A stretch of 64,000 nt of DNA from Galdieria partita (lineage: Eukaryota; Rhodophyta; Bangiophyceae; Galdieriales; Galdieriaceae): positions 186,001 through 250,000 of the forward strand of contig BQMJ01000021.1 in assembly GCA_025991245.1 (NCBI GenBank), given 5' to 3'. Made by a program: the position numbers and the translations under genes. How positions within the stretch are numbered: position 1 is the stretch's first letter; each line of letters opens with the position of its first letter. Below, one piece after another: positions 1 through 12,562 of this stretch. Below the pieces are notes generated by a model. The model had not been told where the DNA came from, searched no databases, and saw only the letters and a list, made by a program, of their open reading frames with translations.

Positions 1-844
1 TTCTTTTCATCACTATGAAGGCTACTACAAGAATTCCACCAAGTACAAAAAGCTTCGAACGGTTTCTTTTTCCATGTTCTAATGAAAGCTGCTGCCTCAC
101 ATATCTCAACAACGAAACCCTGGTGGGATAGAAGGTAAAAAGTTGAAAAGGAAGCTGCATGATGGATATTTTAGATTCCTCTACTCTTCTTAAAATCATT
201 TGTAGGGGACTTGAAGGAACAAAATAAGAATAATATCGTTTTTCGCTTTCCATAGAATCAGAAGAAACGGTATGGATTTCGAAAATTCAAACTGCCATCA
301 ATGGGATTTTGGAGGGGACTTGAATTGGTTTCTGAACCGAAGCGTTGGAAGGATTTGTGTTTTCATAGAAACCAACGTTTTTTATACTAATTATCTACCA
401 TCGGAATTTTTGGGATAAGAAAGGTTTCACTATATTTTCCTTATTTTCATGGCAAAAATTCTCAAATAAATAGAAACTTGAATCGACTCAACGGAAATTT
501 CCAAACTCGCACAGTTGCACTCTAAAGATTGCTTTTTTAGACCCTAGATTTAATTTATCTTCATCAATTGTCAATTCTATGTGTTTTCCTGTAGGTCCAG
601 TTTCTGTTACGTTTTCTCTCTTCATGGTAAAAAAATCAATGTTTCTACTCATTTATTCTTATAACTTAAGATACAATGACATGAACTGTTCAAAATGGAG
701 GGAATGTCCCAACTGAATTGATTGACGATAGGTTTGGCGGGCAAATTTGCCTTTTGGATTTCCGCCTGAATGCTGTATATATATGGCAACTAAGTGAAGC
801 AAAGTCATTCTATCTATATCTTTGATAACAATTCAAGTTTACTA
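1..844. other. Upstream stretch without a recognisable gene
   Basis: No frame in this stretch looks coding on either strand. A TATA-like run lies near 776-785, about 60 bp before the first ATG of the glycosyltransferase gene, and may be its core promoter. A 12-bp motif (aggggacttgaa) occurs twice, near 205 and 314. The window may begin in the spacer or untranslated region of a gene outside it. Confidence 0.4.
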
Positions 845-2283
845 ATGGCAATCTCTAAAAAAACCAAGTCAAAACTTTTGCTATGGAAACTCAGTTTTAT
901 TACATTAGGACTCTTTTTCACTATAAATATACCGAAAGTAAGAGTGTTGTATCCTGGAAATAGAAGTAGTTTATTGAGACCTCTTGCTCGTGGGAGTAAC
1001 ATTTCTCATATATGCTCGCCGGACAGATTTCCTATACACGGTTTGAAGGTCGGCTCGTTTCCACCCCTCTTTGACGCTGTAGTTGTAGAGGACCTTGAAA
1101 GGAACACTTCAGTAGGATTATTCTTCACTATGGCAGGTAACAAACACAAAAATGTTTCTATTACTTGTACCGAACAATGTTCCTAGCTACAAATTTTTCG
1201 CAAGTTGTCAGTCTAGGGCCTCTATTTTGTGAGTTTGATACTAAAGAAGTGACAAGAATTAAGGAACCTGTTAGAGAGCGTTACAATTTGGCTTTGATTC
1301 TACTTTGCCCTGTTCCTGAGTTGGCAAGAAAGAATCTTGAGAGAAACTTTTCAATCACAATGCGTTTTGGTAAGTCAATAATTCTTTGAAAAGTGAAGCT
1401 TATCACTTGTTTTCTAGCTGACGAAAGCAGAAATAATGTTAGTCCATTCTTTCATGCCTGCTGGTCTGTTCAAGCGAACTACTTTGTTCCTGGAAGTCAC
1501 CTTTCAAAAAAGAAAGTCGGTGCTTGTTTACTACTACAAGACAAAAATCAGTTCATCGATGAATGGATTGCTTATCACAACCTTTTGGGTATCGAACGAG
1601 TTTATATCTATTTGAATGAAATTCGTGATGATTCTCTTCTCCAATTTAGAAACTATTTCGAGCAAGATATCGTTCTACCCATCAAGTGGCCTTTTTTATC
1701 TCCGAATCGACTTCCCTTTTCAAGAATGCAAAGTGTACAGATCAATGATTGCCTATGGCGTTTTCGACACTTACATGATTGGCTTGTGTTTATGGATGTA
1801 GATGAATTCTTGCAACCTATGGGCAATGTTTCTTTGAAAGGCTTTGTAAACTATTTAAGATTCATGGAATCAAAGGAAGATATCGGTGGTTTATGTGTGC
1901 ATAATGTATTTTTTGGAATGGCTCCTTCTCACAAGTATAATCCAGATTCTTTGGTTATTGAGCAAGCAGTTTATCGACAGGAGAATGTTACTACTACTCG
2001 TCCAAAGACTATAGCTCGGCCTACTAATGTATATTATATGTGGGTTCATGTCCCTTCCATTGGCAGAAAATGTATATATCCGGATCCTGACAAGGAAGTC
2101 CGTTTAGTCCATTATAAAAACGTGGATACTAAGCCTCCCAAATGGTATCCAGAAATGAAAGTATTAGATAACAGCATGCAGTGTATAGCATCCAAAGTCA
2201 AAGAACAGTTAAAAAGGCAGCCATCAGTTTGGAACTCTGTACGCTATCAAAACTCCATTGGAGAATTTCGAAATGGCCAATGA
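845..2283 (+). CDS. Glycosyltransferase family 92-like protein, type II membrane
   Basis: Three exons are inferred, 845-1136, 1187-1369 and 1418-2283, with introns of 50 and 48 nt that keep the phase exactly; the product is about 446 aa. The open frame begins at a GTG at 794, but the first in-frame ATG is at 845. A basic head followed by one hydrophobic segment (about residues 12-28) suggests a type II Golgi or ER anchor. The C-terminal domain carries the features of the GT92/DUF23 clan: HNLLGIERVYIY, then a DxD-type metal and nucleotide-sugar site in VFMDVDEFLQP, then a charged tail. GT92 members transfer galactose or related sugars to glycans; the acceptor here cannot be read from the sequence. 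It converges with the Na+/H+ exchanger gene. Confidence 0.75.
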
Positions 2284-2443
2284 CTGACATATGATTCCAC
2301 GAGTAAGTTGGATCAACTCTTTTTCTTGGTCAACAACATCTGCTAAATACAATAACAGTGAAACTAATAAGCTCCACATAGAATCGTAGTTCCAAGGCTG
2401 AAAAATGTGATGAAGGCTTTTATTCTGCAATGCTGTGTAGAAG

Positions 2444-2459
2444 TCTCTCTCTCTCTCTC
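2444..2459. repeat. Short (TC)8 microsatellite in a convergent spacer
   Basis: A perfect TC dinucleotide run lies in the 351-bp spacer (2284-2634) between the 3' ends of the glycosyltransferase and exchanger genes. Nothing else in that spacer looks like a gene. Confidence 0.8.
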
Positions 2460-2634
2460 AATTGAGTTTCTGTCTATTTCAGTGATCTAGAGTCATTGGC
2501 CTCATCAAATATCTCAACTTGCTAGAGTTATTCTCGTTATTGTATCCTACCCAAAATTAGGACCTTTGATACTCAACTACCTAAAAGATGGAACAAATAA
2601 ACAATACAAAAATCCACGTCTTAAATGTGTCCAA

Positions 2635-5600
2635 CTATACAATTTGGAGAAAGGTAGCTCTTTCCGTAACAAAAATCGTATGATTGGCTTCAAGTAGAAA
2701 GAGACAAGGTGCTGTAAAATGATTCCATTCACAATTTTCTATTGTTGCTAGAAGAGAAGAGACTCGTAAACTACCTTCAACCAGAACTCCAACTAGATCA
2801 CCATCTCCCGAAATAGAATATTCTCCAATGTTCCAATAACACAGTTGACTGTTTGAGACTTTTGAAAGCACAAGTCTAGCAACATCCTCAATTGTGTAAC
2901 TGTTTGAATAGCAACATACATTTTCTCCGATAGGAGTAACTGTGTGTAGATCAAACCTGTTGGGTCTATCAACTGATGGATTCATTCTGTCTTCTATACT
3001 AGTACTATCAACTTGTCCAACAGAGTTCACTGGACTCGAGGAAACACCCTGTCTATCATCAAAAGAATTGCTAGGTTTCAAGGATACTTTGGAGTTTGGT
3101 TGACTTGCCTTGTCTGCTATAACAACTTGCGAATCTTTGTCTCTCGCTAATAATGAAGCAGAAAATGAACGTGTTGATGAGGAATTTCTTTCTTCCTCAA
3201 AAAGCGTTACGATGGTATCAGCGTCAGGCACTGTTTGCTTCAGCCATTGCACTACAGCCATTCGATACACTTGTAACGCTGCTACGGGTTGAAACTTGAA
3301 AATACTATATAACGAAGACCACGGCAAGAAAAAGACATGTGCAACTTCAGAATCCACAATAACCGAAGTTTTCATCGGCAACCGAAACACACAACTCTCC
3401 AGTCCAAAAACAGAACCAGGGGGACAAAACATATTATTTAAAGATTCTGTTTCCAATAAGCTCAGTCTATGTACCGGAAGACTCGAAGCGTGCTCAGAAG
3501 ACTCTACATGAATTCTTCCTCGAATGAGAACATATAAACCATCTGACAGCTCTCTATATTTCAATAAAAGTTCTCCCTTGCCATATACTCGACGCTGACC
3601 ACGGTCCAAGACAAAAGATTTGAACTTATGTTGTTCCATAAGATAGCTGAAAACAGGATTGGACTTTAAAATCTACGAACAATCAGACTCACTTCAAAAT
3701 GGCCAACAATTGTATACCTGATTGGTCTTTGGTAATTGAAAGAAAAGTGGTGCTTCATGGACCAACTTGCGACGATCGTTGTTATCTCTTTGCAATAACT
3801 TGTACTCCTGATTATCTACTTCTCCACTACTAAATAATTCGTGAATGGTATGATCACGTATAGTTAACAGGATCGCAGCAGCATTACGAGTTTGTACAAC
3901 TCCGAGCACTTGTGGATAGGACAACTCTATTCCTCTTAAATATAGCAAACACTTCAACCGTTCTGCTCTCAACTCTCTAACAATAAGTTGCGGAAGATTC
4001 AATGTACTTCGAACATATGTAATTGCGGACCAAAGAGAAGCTGCAAAGTTAGTACCTAGTCGGTGTCTCCTGTATTCGAAGACCAATGAAATAAGAACAC
4101 ATTCGCACTATTCAATAACAAGACAGTACATACCCATAAAGTATTCGGCTCGCCAACCAACGAAACCAGAGCCAAGAAGCCACGCGCTTGACAATGAAAC
4201 GATCGATCAAAGAACTTCCCCATTCTGCTTCTTCTGCCTTGTCAAATATATCAATTCGTCGATGTGGATAACACAAGGCTTCATCTATTCCTGTTTCTAG
4301 TTCCCGATAAACTTCAGGAAACACAATGCCTCTTATGTATTGCTTCTGCAAATAATGTCTCAGTCCCTGCAAGACTCTCTTTCTATATTCCGCTATAATT
4401 TCTCTGTCCACTTGTTCTCCTGTAACTTGTTCACCTGATAAATCGGTTTCTACTTGAACAGTGCGCAATTGACTATGGAGACCCTCAGTTACAAGCAATG
4501 TTTCCTCCGGTGGTGGTTCATCCATTTCTTCTCTATGAACTGGATTTTCATCCACTGGAAAGGAGAGACTCTGATCTGTTCCTGGCAAACTGCTTCTTAA
4601 CGGCGATGGTTGATTACTCTTCAACGTGTAATTGTCCCATGAAATGGAATCATCACTACTATGACTTGCAAGTTGCTTTAGTATCTTTCTGAATTTTTTA
4701 CTTTGTGGCGAGATACTACCGTCAAGTAGAGTCTCCACAAATATCCAATCAGCTCCAGCATACCATCTCGACTGTTTCAGTTGCTCAAGAGAATCCTTCA
4801 TCATCCGTTCTAATCGTTGCTCTGCTCTCGCAAATATCGACTTTTTTGCAGTATTGGAAACATAGAAAAGCTTTGTCAGCCAATGAATAGTTGTTCCATT
4901 GATCAATAAGGTGAGTATCGCAAAACCTGAAGTCCATATTACAACTCTCGCCACTATATAATCATTTGAATTATTTTTCAACAAGATGCCCTCATGAAAG
5001 ACTATTTGCGAAAGAATCAGAGAGATTGGCCCTCTCAGTGCACTATGACCGACAAGGAAGATCTCTCCCCATGAAAAGTTGGAAACTGTATGTCTAAGAA
5101 TAGGGCTACAAAGAAATAAAAGGCAATATCTTAAAAGAGACAACACCAAATATAATACAGGAATGTAAAAAAGGTCCCTCAGACTTAAACCATCATTCCA
5201 AAACAATATAATGGATACTATTGCAATAAAACCAGCATAAAAGAAAACGACTGCATTTGCAATGAAAGAAATAATATTCCAGAAGTGGGTCAAGGCGTCT
5301 CGAGCTAATGGACTAAAACCTGACAATCGATCTGCTGCTATTATTAGTCCGGTGACTACCAAACAAATAAGACCAGAAACTCCAGCAGGGCCTTGAGCGA
5401 CATAAAAAGCCAAATAAGATACAGCAACTGAACTAAAAAAATGTCAAAAATATCCAATAGCTTTGATATGAGTCCTTACATTCCTATTTCCACCTTCGCA
5501 CTCCAAACATGATGCAATAAAAACACCGTCGAATATCCAAACAAGAGACCCAAACCAATACCACCTAAAGACTCTTTCAAGATAAGAAGCACAATCTTCC

Positions 5601-6255
5601 CAGGACTCTCGTGATAACCTTTCCTCAAGGATATCAAAAACGCATAAAACAAAGTATAAGCAGAACCATCATTGAATAAAGACTCTCCATCTAAGAGAGT
5701 AATTACCGAAGGAGAAGCTCCCGAACTCTTTAGAAGGGCAATAATTGCAATGGGGTCTGTAGCTGACAAAATAGCACCAAACATGGCTCCTGCTGTAAAC
5801 GACCAGTCTACCCGAAGTATATAAATAACTATAGCGGCAGTACAAAAAGTAAAAGCCAACACAAGTATAAAAGCAAGAAGGAATACGTTGAATATTTGCT
5901 TTCTGAAGATAAACCAGTCAATATTGATGGCCGAGTCAAATACAATTGGCGGTAATAAAACGTATAATAACAGATTAGGAGGCTGTATGTTGACCCAAAG
6001 AGACAGACTTGCACTTAACTCAGCCATGTGCACGAAGCAACCAGCAACGCCAACCAGACAACCACTAAGCAAGACCAAAACTGAAAAATGGATTCCAAGT
6101 GGTCTTTCCAAGAATTGTCTAGAAAAGCAAGCAACAACTAGTCCTAGAAAAGGAAATAACACTGCCATCCAAGCTTGTGGAGTCCAAGAGTATAGAGCTG
6201 GACATTGTTTCGAGATAAAACTTGTCAGGTTTTCCGAGGCTAATTGTATGCTCAT
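2635..6255 (-). CDS. SOS1/NHX-like Na+/H+ exchanger with C-terminal cyclic-nucleotide-binding-like domain
   Basis: Four exons are inferred: 6255-5480, 5432-4134, 4069-3718 and 3672-2635, with introns of 46, 64 and 45 nt, giving about 1,154 aa. Roughly the first 400 residues hold about a dozen membrane segments with CPA1 exchanger signatures: ATDPIAI, DGESLFNDGSAY, and GHSALRGPISL further on. A long hydrophilic C-terminal part follows and ends in a segment that reads like a cNMP-binding fold (VYGKGELLLKYRELSDGLYVL). This order is typical of plasma-membrane SOS1-type antiporters, which export Na+ against a proton gradient; direction and location here are inferred. The ATG is only 47 bp from the start of the divergent PFK-2/FBPase-2 gene. 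Confidence 0.88.
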
Positions 6256-6302
6256 TCAACTCGGAATGATGAGCGCGAGAAAAGAAAATAGCAATTGTGA
6301 AA

Positions 6303-7776
6303 ATGAAACGTGCGGTTAGTTATAATGATGTAGCAGCTTTCGTATCCATGCCACTTTCTTCCAATGATACGGAAGAAGATAGTACTAGTTCTGAAGAAGA
6401 ATCAGAGTCTAAATCTTTCCCTATGAAGAAGTTGGCTATTGTTATGGTTGGTTTGCCAGCTCGAGGCAAAACTCATATTGCTCGGTATATTGCTAGATAC
6501 TTGAATTGGGTGGGAAGGACAACGAGAGTGTTTAATGTAGGAAACTACAGGAGAGAAATTTTGGGAGCAAGCCAACCTGCTCAGTTCTTTGACCCTAATA
6601 ATCAAGAGGGAAGGCGTGCTCGTTGGGAACTGGCTATCAAGTGCTTGGATGACCTCATACTGTGGCTAAAGCATCAGCACGGTCAGGTTGGTATTTATGA
6701 TGCTACCAATAGCACTAAAGAGAGACGAAAATATGTAAAAGAACGTTTGGAAACTGAGAGCATTCGAGTGTTGTTTTTGGAAAGCATATGTGAAGATAAG
6801 AGTATAATTGAACACAACATTATGGAAACCAAATTACGTATGCCAGATTATCAAAATATGGATCCTGAAAGAGCAGTGGAAGATTTTCAAGCGAGAATTG
6901 CCAACTATGAAAGAGCTAATGAGACTATTGATGATGATGAAATGGTATCTTATATCAAAATTATAAACGTGGGAAGAACAATTATGTTGCATCAATTAAC
7001 GGGATATTTACAAGGAAAACTCGTTTCCTATTTGATGAATATGCATACTTTGTCAAGAAGTATATATCTTACTCGACATGGGGAGTCTGAATATAACGTT
7101 GAAGAAAGATTGGGAGGAGATCCTGATCTGACCGAAAAGGGAAAACGTTTTGCAGTAAAATTAGCGCAATACATTCATGAAGAATTTACAGGTCAAGGAA
7201 AGGAACTGCCGTTAATATGGACATCGCAACTTCGACGGTCTCGTCATACAGTTCAATTTATTCCTACTCATAACGTTTGCTGGCGAGCCTTGAATGAGAT
7301 TAATGCTGGCGTTTGTGAAGGCAAGACGTTGGAAGAAGTGAAACAACAATATCCAAAGCTATATGAAGCTCGATTGAAGGATAAATTACACTTTCGTTAT
7401 CCCGGGGGAGAAAGTTATGTAGATGTTATTCAAAGGTTGGAACCTGTGATGCTAGAAGTAGAACGTATGAGAGAACCCATACTCATCGTTAGCCACAATG
7501 CAGTGATAAGGTTTGTCTCATTCCGCTTTCTGTTTTGAGTCTTCAAATATTTTTAGGGCCATATATGGCTTTCTGATTGGAAAACGTCAAGACGAATGTC
7601 CCAACTTGGAAGTGCCACTTCATGTAGTTATCAAGTTAACACCGCGTGCTTATGGGTGTGAAGAGACTAGAATTGAATTGAATGTCGAAGAAGATAATGA
7701 AACAGTTGACGGTTCCCATCTGGATTCGAAACTGAGTACGCGTTCCACCAAACCCCCAAAGCAAGTTTTCTTCTAA
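6303..7776 (+). CDS. 6-phosphofructo-2-kinase / fructose-2,6-bisphosphatase (bifunctional)
   Basis: Two exons, 6303-7510 and 7557-7776, separated by a 46-nt intron, encode 475 aa. The first ATG is at 6303; an upstream GTG in frame is not used as a start. The kinase half has the P-loop GLPARGKT (about residues 50-57) and FNVGNYRRE, a family hallmark. The phosphatase half has the histidine site LTRHGESEYN and the second catalytic stretch IVSHNAVIR, which is cut by the intron. The enzyme makes and removes fructose 2,6-bisphosphate, the cytosolic switch between glycolysis and gluconeogenesis. An acidic serine-rich N-terminus (about residues 18-38) could be a phosphorylation region. It shares a 47-bp spacer with the divergent exchanger gene. 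Confidence 0.95.
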
Positions 7777-8007
7777 TTCTTGTATACTTACAGAAAGTGC
7801 GTACAAGGGGTACAAAAAGGGGATAAGAAGAAAGATAAACTTGTATTCCTAAGTAGATAACATTTTCTATCAAAGCAGAAAGCGCAAAAAAGTTTCCTTT
7901 CTTGTTGGCTCAATCATAACAAGAAATTTTATGCAAATCAATTTTAGATGAGACAAAGCCTCATCCTGAACATTCAAACAATCACAACAACAACAAACAC
8001 AAACAGA

Positions 8008-8993
8008 TCAAGCTTGTGTACTTCTCATCGATCGATAGACATCAGATGAGGAACCTTGTTTCCCGTTTACTTCTAACGTTGGAGATGAACTATCTGAGTT
8101 TTCGATTGTATGCTTCGAGTCATGAAATGGTCGCGTAAACTTTCCTTCTTCACTTTCTCCACTTTTGGACTGATCTGCACCCTCTTCAACAGTCGAAGAA
8201 GTTCTATCACCGACGTAACTCCCACTGTTCGTCTTCAGATTGCTCAAGTAATCTTGGACATATGAACGTATCTCCTCAGAAGACTTGGAAAACTCATCTA
8301 TCATTAGCATCTGTGTATGCCACAACGCAATAGACGCTTCGGCAAAAATTTCTACATGCTTTTTCCAACTTGTTTCCATTTTCTGTATCAATTCTGCAGT
8401 AACTGCATGATAAGCATCTTCTGCATCTTTCAGTTTCTGTTGGTTGCGCTCAATTCTTGGTTGATCTTTGCCCTTCTTCTCCAAATTGTCTAACTTGACT
8501 CGATAGTGATCATAGCGTTCTCTGACTTTCTCTCTCTCTTTATACTCTCTTCTAAGAACTTCTATTTCATCACGATATTTCTTTAACCTCATCAATGCCC
8601 TTTCTCTCACCATGTCGCTCTACAGATATTTAGTATTTCCACTCGATAGAAACTTTGACTAGTACCTTGGAAACTTCCGCTTGGCCATTTTCAAACTTTC
8701 TCCCAGAATTGACTCCGGCAATGATGACGTCAAAGTGAGGGTCCTCCTTATTAAAAATTTGACTTAGTTCGTCAGAGACCTCTTTCACGTGTTGCGCCAC
8801 GGCTAAGGGAGTCAACTACAAGAATGATACTTTGTTCGTTTCTCTTACCTTTCCATTTTCCCCCCGTGGCCGCAAGCTTTGGCTCTACCGAATTGATAAC
8901 GCTTTGTACCTCATTCAGGTTATTCATCCAGTGTTCAACTTCTCTATTGGTGGTCTTTGGTGAAGTGCCAAACAAGGGTGTAACTGGTGCCAT
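8008..8993 (-). CDS. BAR-domain-like coiled-coil protein
   Basis: Three exons are inferred: 8993-8849, 8802-8666 and 8619-8008, both introns 46 nt, giving about 297 aa. The first acceptor was chosen because only it restores the phase. The middle of the protein is a long charged helix-rich region (MRLKKYRDEIEVLRREYKE, then heptad-like KMETSWKKHVEIF), similar in pattern to BAR domains that dimerise and bind curved membranes. The tail (about the last 60 residues) is serine-rich and probably disordered. No PX, PH or SH3 domain is visible, so a subfamily cannot be named. The BAR assignment rests on pattern, not on a diagnostic motif. Confidence 0.55.
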
Positions 8994-9296
8994 AGTAAGT
9001 AACAGCCCAAACAACGCAGATACAAAGGCAACGTGTCAAATTGAAAAAGATTTTGGAAGAGATTTTGTAGGGAAACTGAATTGAGAATATTCACGATGAA
9101 CTTCAATATCTTGATTTATATGAAGATATCAAATGCAATGAGCAAGTAATATGTGGCCACTGAATTATCACTGAAAATATGCCTAGCCTTTCAAACACTA
9201 TTTGTGAAAACATATACTATGTACACAACAAGGACATTCGACACACTTCATTAACAAACTATTATAGTGAAGAGATAAAGTATATCTTCAATCCCA

Positions 9297-10789
9297 TTAC
9301 GCGCTATTGAATCTTATTTCCAAGTTTCCTGCAAAACTACTAATTCCTTGCAACGCAGCATAGACTGACTTCAGTTCGAGAGACAATGTCGTAATAGATG
9401 GCTCGGAAACAAAATGAATAAATTTGAAATGTGCCTTCCTATATTGTGCTCTTAAAGTATTTATAGCATTTTGTTCAAAGCAAGAATCACCCATCGCTAC
9501 GATATGATGACAAACAAAGGAGTTGCTGTCTGACAAAACTGCCTTTTCAAATTTACTGTTCGACTGGTTCAACCCCCATTGATCAAGCACAATATTCTTT
9601 CTTTTTTGTTCGGTTTGATGGACGCAATCTAAAACATGCATAGTCTTAAACCAAACTGCATGATTATACAATCGTGATATCCTTGAAAGTCTATAAATAG
9701 GAGGTCTCTCTACTCTACTCTCTCTTCCTTGATCCAAGCAAGACATTATACCATCCTCTGAGAACCCTTGCTCACTAAGTTTCAAGATTTCACTATTTTC
9801 AGTTGCAGTTGACGAAAAGAAATGTATCATCAGTCTTAAAAAGGCCGCAGCTTTCCAATCTGAAGGACAATTTGAAATAGGAGAAACTGAGTCGCTGCCG
9901 AACAATTTTCTTGCACTTAAAACAAGTATTCCGAGGTCTTGAAGACGAGAAAACAATCTAATGATTCCCAATAGATACTTCTAGCTACATTATACAAATT
10001 GAAAGATACTTACTTTGGCATAAAATTGCGACAACTAACTTCAACCCATTCAGCGTTCGCATTGGTGACAATGGCAACAGAGCCAGTCCTCTTCAAAGCA
10101 TCTAAAAGCAGTATTACCGTCCACTCTAATCTTTTTAAACAATTCCTGAGCTCCTCTGGCAAGCATTCCAACGATTCAAATAGCGTCAAAGCCGTAGATG
10201 GAAACAAAGTATCATCCCAATCCATCAAATAAAGAGTCACTCCTTTCTGTGATTGTTGTGAACAAGTGAGAAACCTATTTCTTATTCTGCTCAATCTGTC
10301 ACTCATTACACTACTTCTCAACTTTGTACTCAATCTACTGGATAAAGTATAAAATTTTTCCTCTGCTAAGAAGATACCAGCTTCATTGTCGAGATGAACA
10401 TTTAGAAACTCGTAGAAAACACCTTCAGAACCTTTTTCTCTTCTCATGCAAGTTGGGCAGCGATGGTTTTCGTTGTAAAAACTTGATAAAGGTCTTTGAA
10501 GATTTCCGTTCATGGCGACAGTTGGAAGCGAAAGGGAACGACGCCGAGAACATATAATACCTTTTCGAAAAGTAACCTTGGAGGCTGTGGCTTGCTCCAC
10601 TTCATTATTTGCTTCTTGTGTATGAGCACTAAACTTCTTCTTACTACAATGCCCGGATGCTTTGATACATTCAAGAGAACAATGTTTTAGTCCATATGTA
10701 TCGTTTGAAGAAAAGAAGACTTCTTTTTCAACTATTCTTCTGCAACTGGCCATGTTCCAGACTCCTTTTAAAGAAGTATACGTATCCAT
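9297..10789 (-). CDS. HAD-like hydrolase-fold protein of unknown role
   Basis: Two exons, 10789-10014 and 9957-9297, flank a 56-nt intron; the acceptor is the one that restores phase. The product is about 478 aa. After a basic, possibly disordered 170-residue N-terminus comes YLMDWDDTLFPS, the DxDxT nucleophile motif of haloacid-dehalogenase-fold proteins. It is followed by the second motif-like VAIVTNANAEWVE and a distal acidic MGDSCFEQNA, matching the spacing of HAD motifs I, II and IV. Similar proteins occur in many protists but their substrates are unknown. The N-terminal half contains Cys pairs (for example CPTC near residue 115) that could bind metal. Confidence 0.6.
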
Positions 10790-10849
10790 TCATCAACTAA
10801 TCTCATAGTGCTATGGTACTTTCTATGAATTTTCCTTGATTTGCCTCAA

Positions 10850-11130
10850 TGACTTCCGTTCTGTGACACGTTTGTCCAACAAACGCTTATTCTAACTTTT
10901 GCTTTGCTTAGAAACTAAGGGAACTTGGAATTGTGACTTCCATAGAACATCTTTCCCAGGCACTGCTCAGACGCAATCCAATCGATTTCCATCTGTGGAA
11001 GCAAAACCCAAAAGCCATTGGTGGAAACATTCGAATCGACATAATTGGGAAAGTCCATTCGACAGTACTGATAAAATTCCTTTGCACAGTCAAAAGTTTT
11101 TCGTCTTATACTCTGGCAAGAATTAAATGA
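10850..11130 (+). CDS. Possible small gene, incomplete model
   Basis: From a good acceptor (ttgcttag) at 10911 the frame 10912-11130 stays open for 72 codons to a TGA and reads like a real protein (LGIVTSIEHLSQALL, then IGGNIRIDIIGKVHSTV). An ATG at 10850 could lie in the first exon, but the only phase-compatible donor there is weak. The opposite strand also has open frames of similar length. No family was recognised. It would be divergent from the HAD-like gene, about 60 bp away. Confidence 0.3.
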
Positions 11131-11402
11131 TTGGCAGAAATAGATACTGTTAATGTGAGCTGTTGTACTATTCTCCACTAAAACTTCTTTTAACGATATT
11201 ATAGTGGAGTTAGGGCTTCAAAGAACACAAAGTACTCTATTCAATGAAAGGAACATTCCTTTCAGACAAGGTCTTTCACTGACACCCAAGTTTTCATCGT
11301 CCTCGACTACGTAATACATGCGATTAAAAATTATTAGTCCTTCAGAAGACATGGAGAACTCTCAAAATGTAAATACAGTGTCTATAATACAAACAAATAG
11401 TT

Positions 11403-12260
11403 TTACAAAACGTTTGAAGAAAAAAACTGTGCACTTTTAAGAGTACTTGGAACATTAAACAACTTAAATATAAAAAGTGACTTCCAGCAGGATACTCTCC
11501 AGGTTCCAAGAACTAAACTACCACCAAACAAAATGTATAACTTCTTCATGGTTGGCATGATCTGTACTGCTAATAACAAAGGGCTACGAATATTGTCAGC
11601 AAGGCTTGAACAAACTCGAAATCTTGAATAATACGTAACTGACTGGACTACAAAAAAATCGAACAAGCCAAAAGCCTTGAGTCTGTAAAATAACACAAAA
11701 TTTCCAATCATGTTGCAAAGCAAGAAGACAAACTAAACGCTTTCAGGTAAAGCACAAAAGTCAAATAAGCAGGATACTTTGCAAGTGTTCAAAGTCAAGG
11801 TATCCGAATCTTCTTCAAAAGGTAAAAAAGACTTTCGAATATTAACCAAAGACTGTATCTGCATATATATTACGGTTGCAAGCATGATAATACCAAATAA
11901 ACTTGGATCGCTTCCTAATGACAGTTGCAACGGAGCTACCAAAATCGATTATTAGACACTTACCGACCAACCAAGAAACAAAAAATATGTAAAGGAGCTG
12001 TTGCAACGGACTAATAGCGGTGGACCAACACTTGTTCGAAATAAACAACGTGGCAATTTTTTAGCTCAAGGCTTACCTTCCTCCTTAAAGCAGCTGTCCT
12101 CGTTCGTGCAACTTGTGTTATTTGTTTCTTTTCGATAACAGAGTCCTTGCCAAAAAGAACCTTACATGTTTAGCAGAATTTGTGGAGAATAACTTTCAGA
12201 GTAACCGACTTTTATCTGACTTGACGGAACGAAGCCCTCAGGGTAAGCAATATCCTCCAT
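11403..12260 (-). CDS. ER membrane protein complex subunit 4 (EMC4)-like
   Basis: Small exons were joined by phase: 12111-12077, 12030-11964, 11914-11778 and 11732-11403, with introns of 46, 49 and 45 nt. The assembled core reads RRKCWSTAISPLQQ, followed by a membrane segment and FGIIMLATVIYMQIQSL, and later CNMIGNFVL. This parallels the EMC4/TMEM85 (DUF1077) core, where a K-R-C-W box precedes the first membrane helix. The N-terminal exon probably starts at the ATG at 12260 (MEDIAYPEGF, like the family's YPVGY box), but its junction to the next exon is not settled because the strong donor near 12165 is one base out of phase. EMC inserts tail-anchored and multipass proteins into the ER. The C-terminus runs about 80 residues beyond the usual end. 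Confidence 0.6.
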
Positions 12261-12562
12261 ATGAAATAATTTTGTCGAACAGCTCATTTTCTCATTTCGT
12301 ATAGATCTTAATCCTTTGCTATTGACAAGTTCTCATAATAATAACTAAAGACATTAGTCTTATTATAGTCTATCCGGAAATACCATGTTGATGGCACTAA
12401 TTTGACCGCATAGAGATACCATACAGTCAAGGTATCAGTGTTTCAGAAAGCGCTTTCGAAAAAATCAACTTTCTATATTCATTCAGTTGTCATTCCCATT
12501 GGAGCTTTACATTATAAAACTTGTTCCTGCTCGACAATTTCTCTCACAGACTCAAAGCATTG

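Noticed and set aside
814-1002. Minus-strand frame opposite the first glycosyltransferase exon
   Set aside because: It is the shadow of the plus-strand exon, and the plus exon splices in phase into a recognised family.
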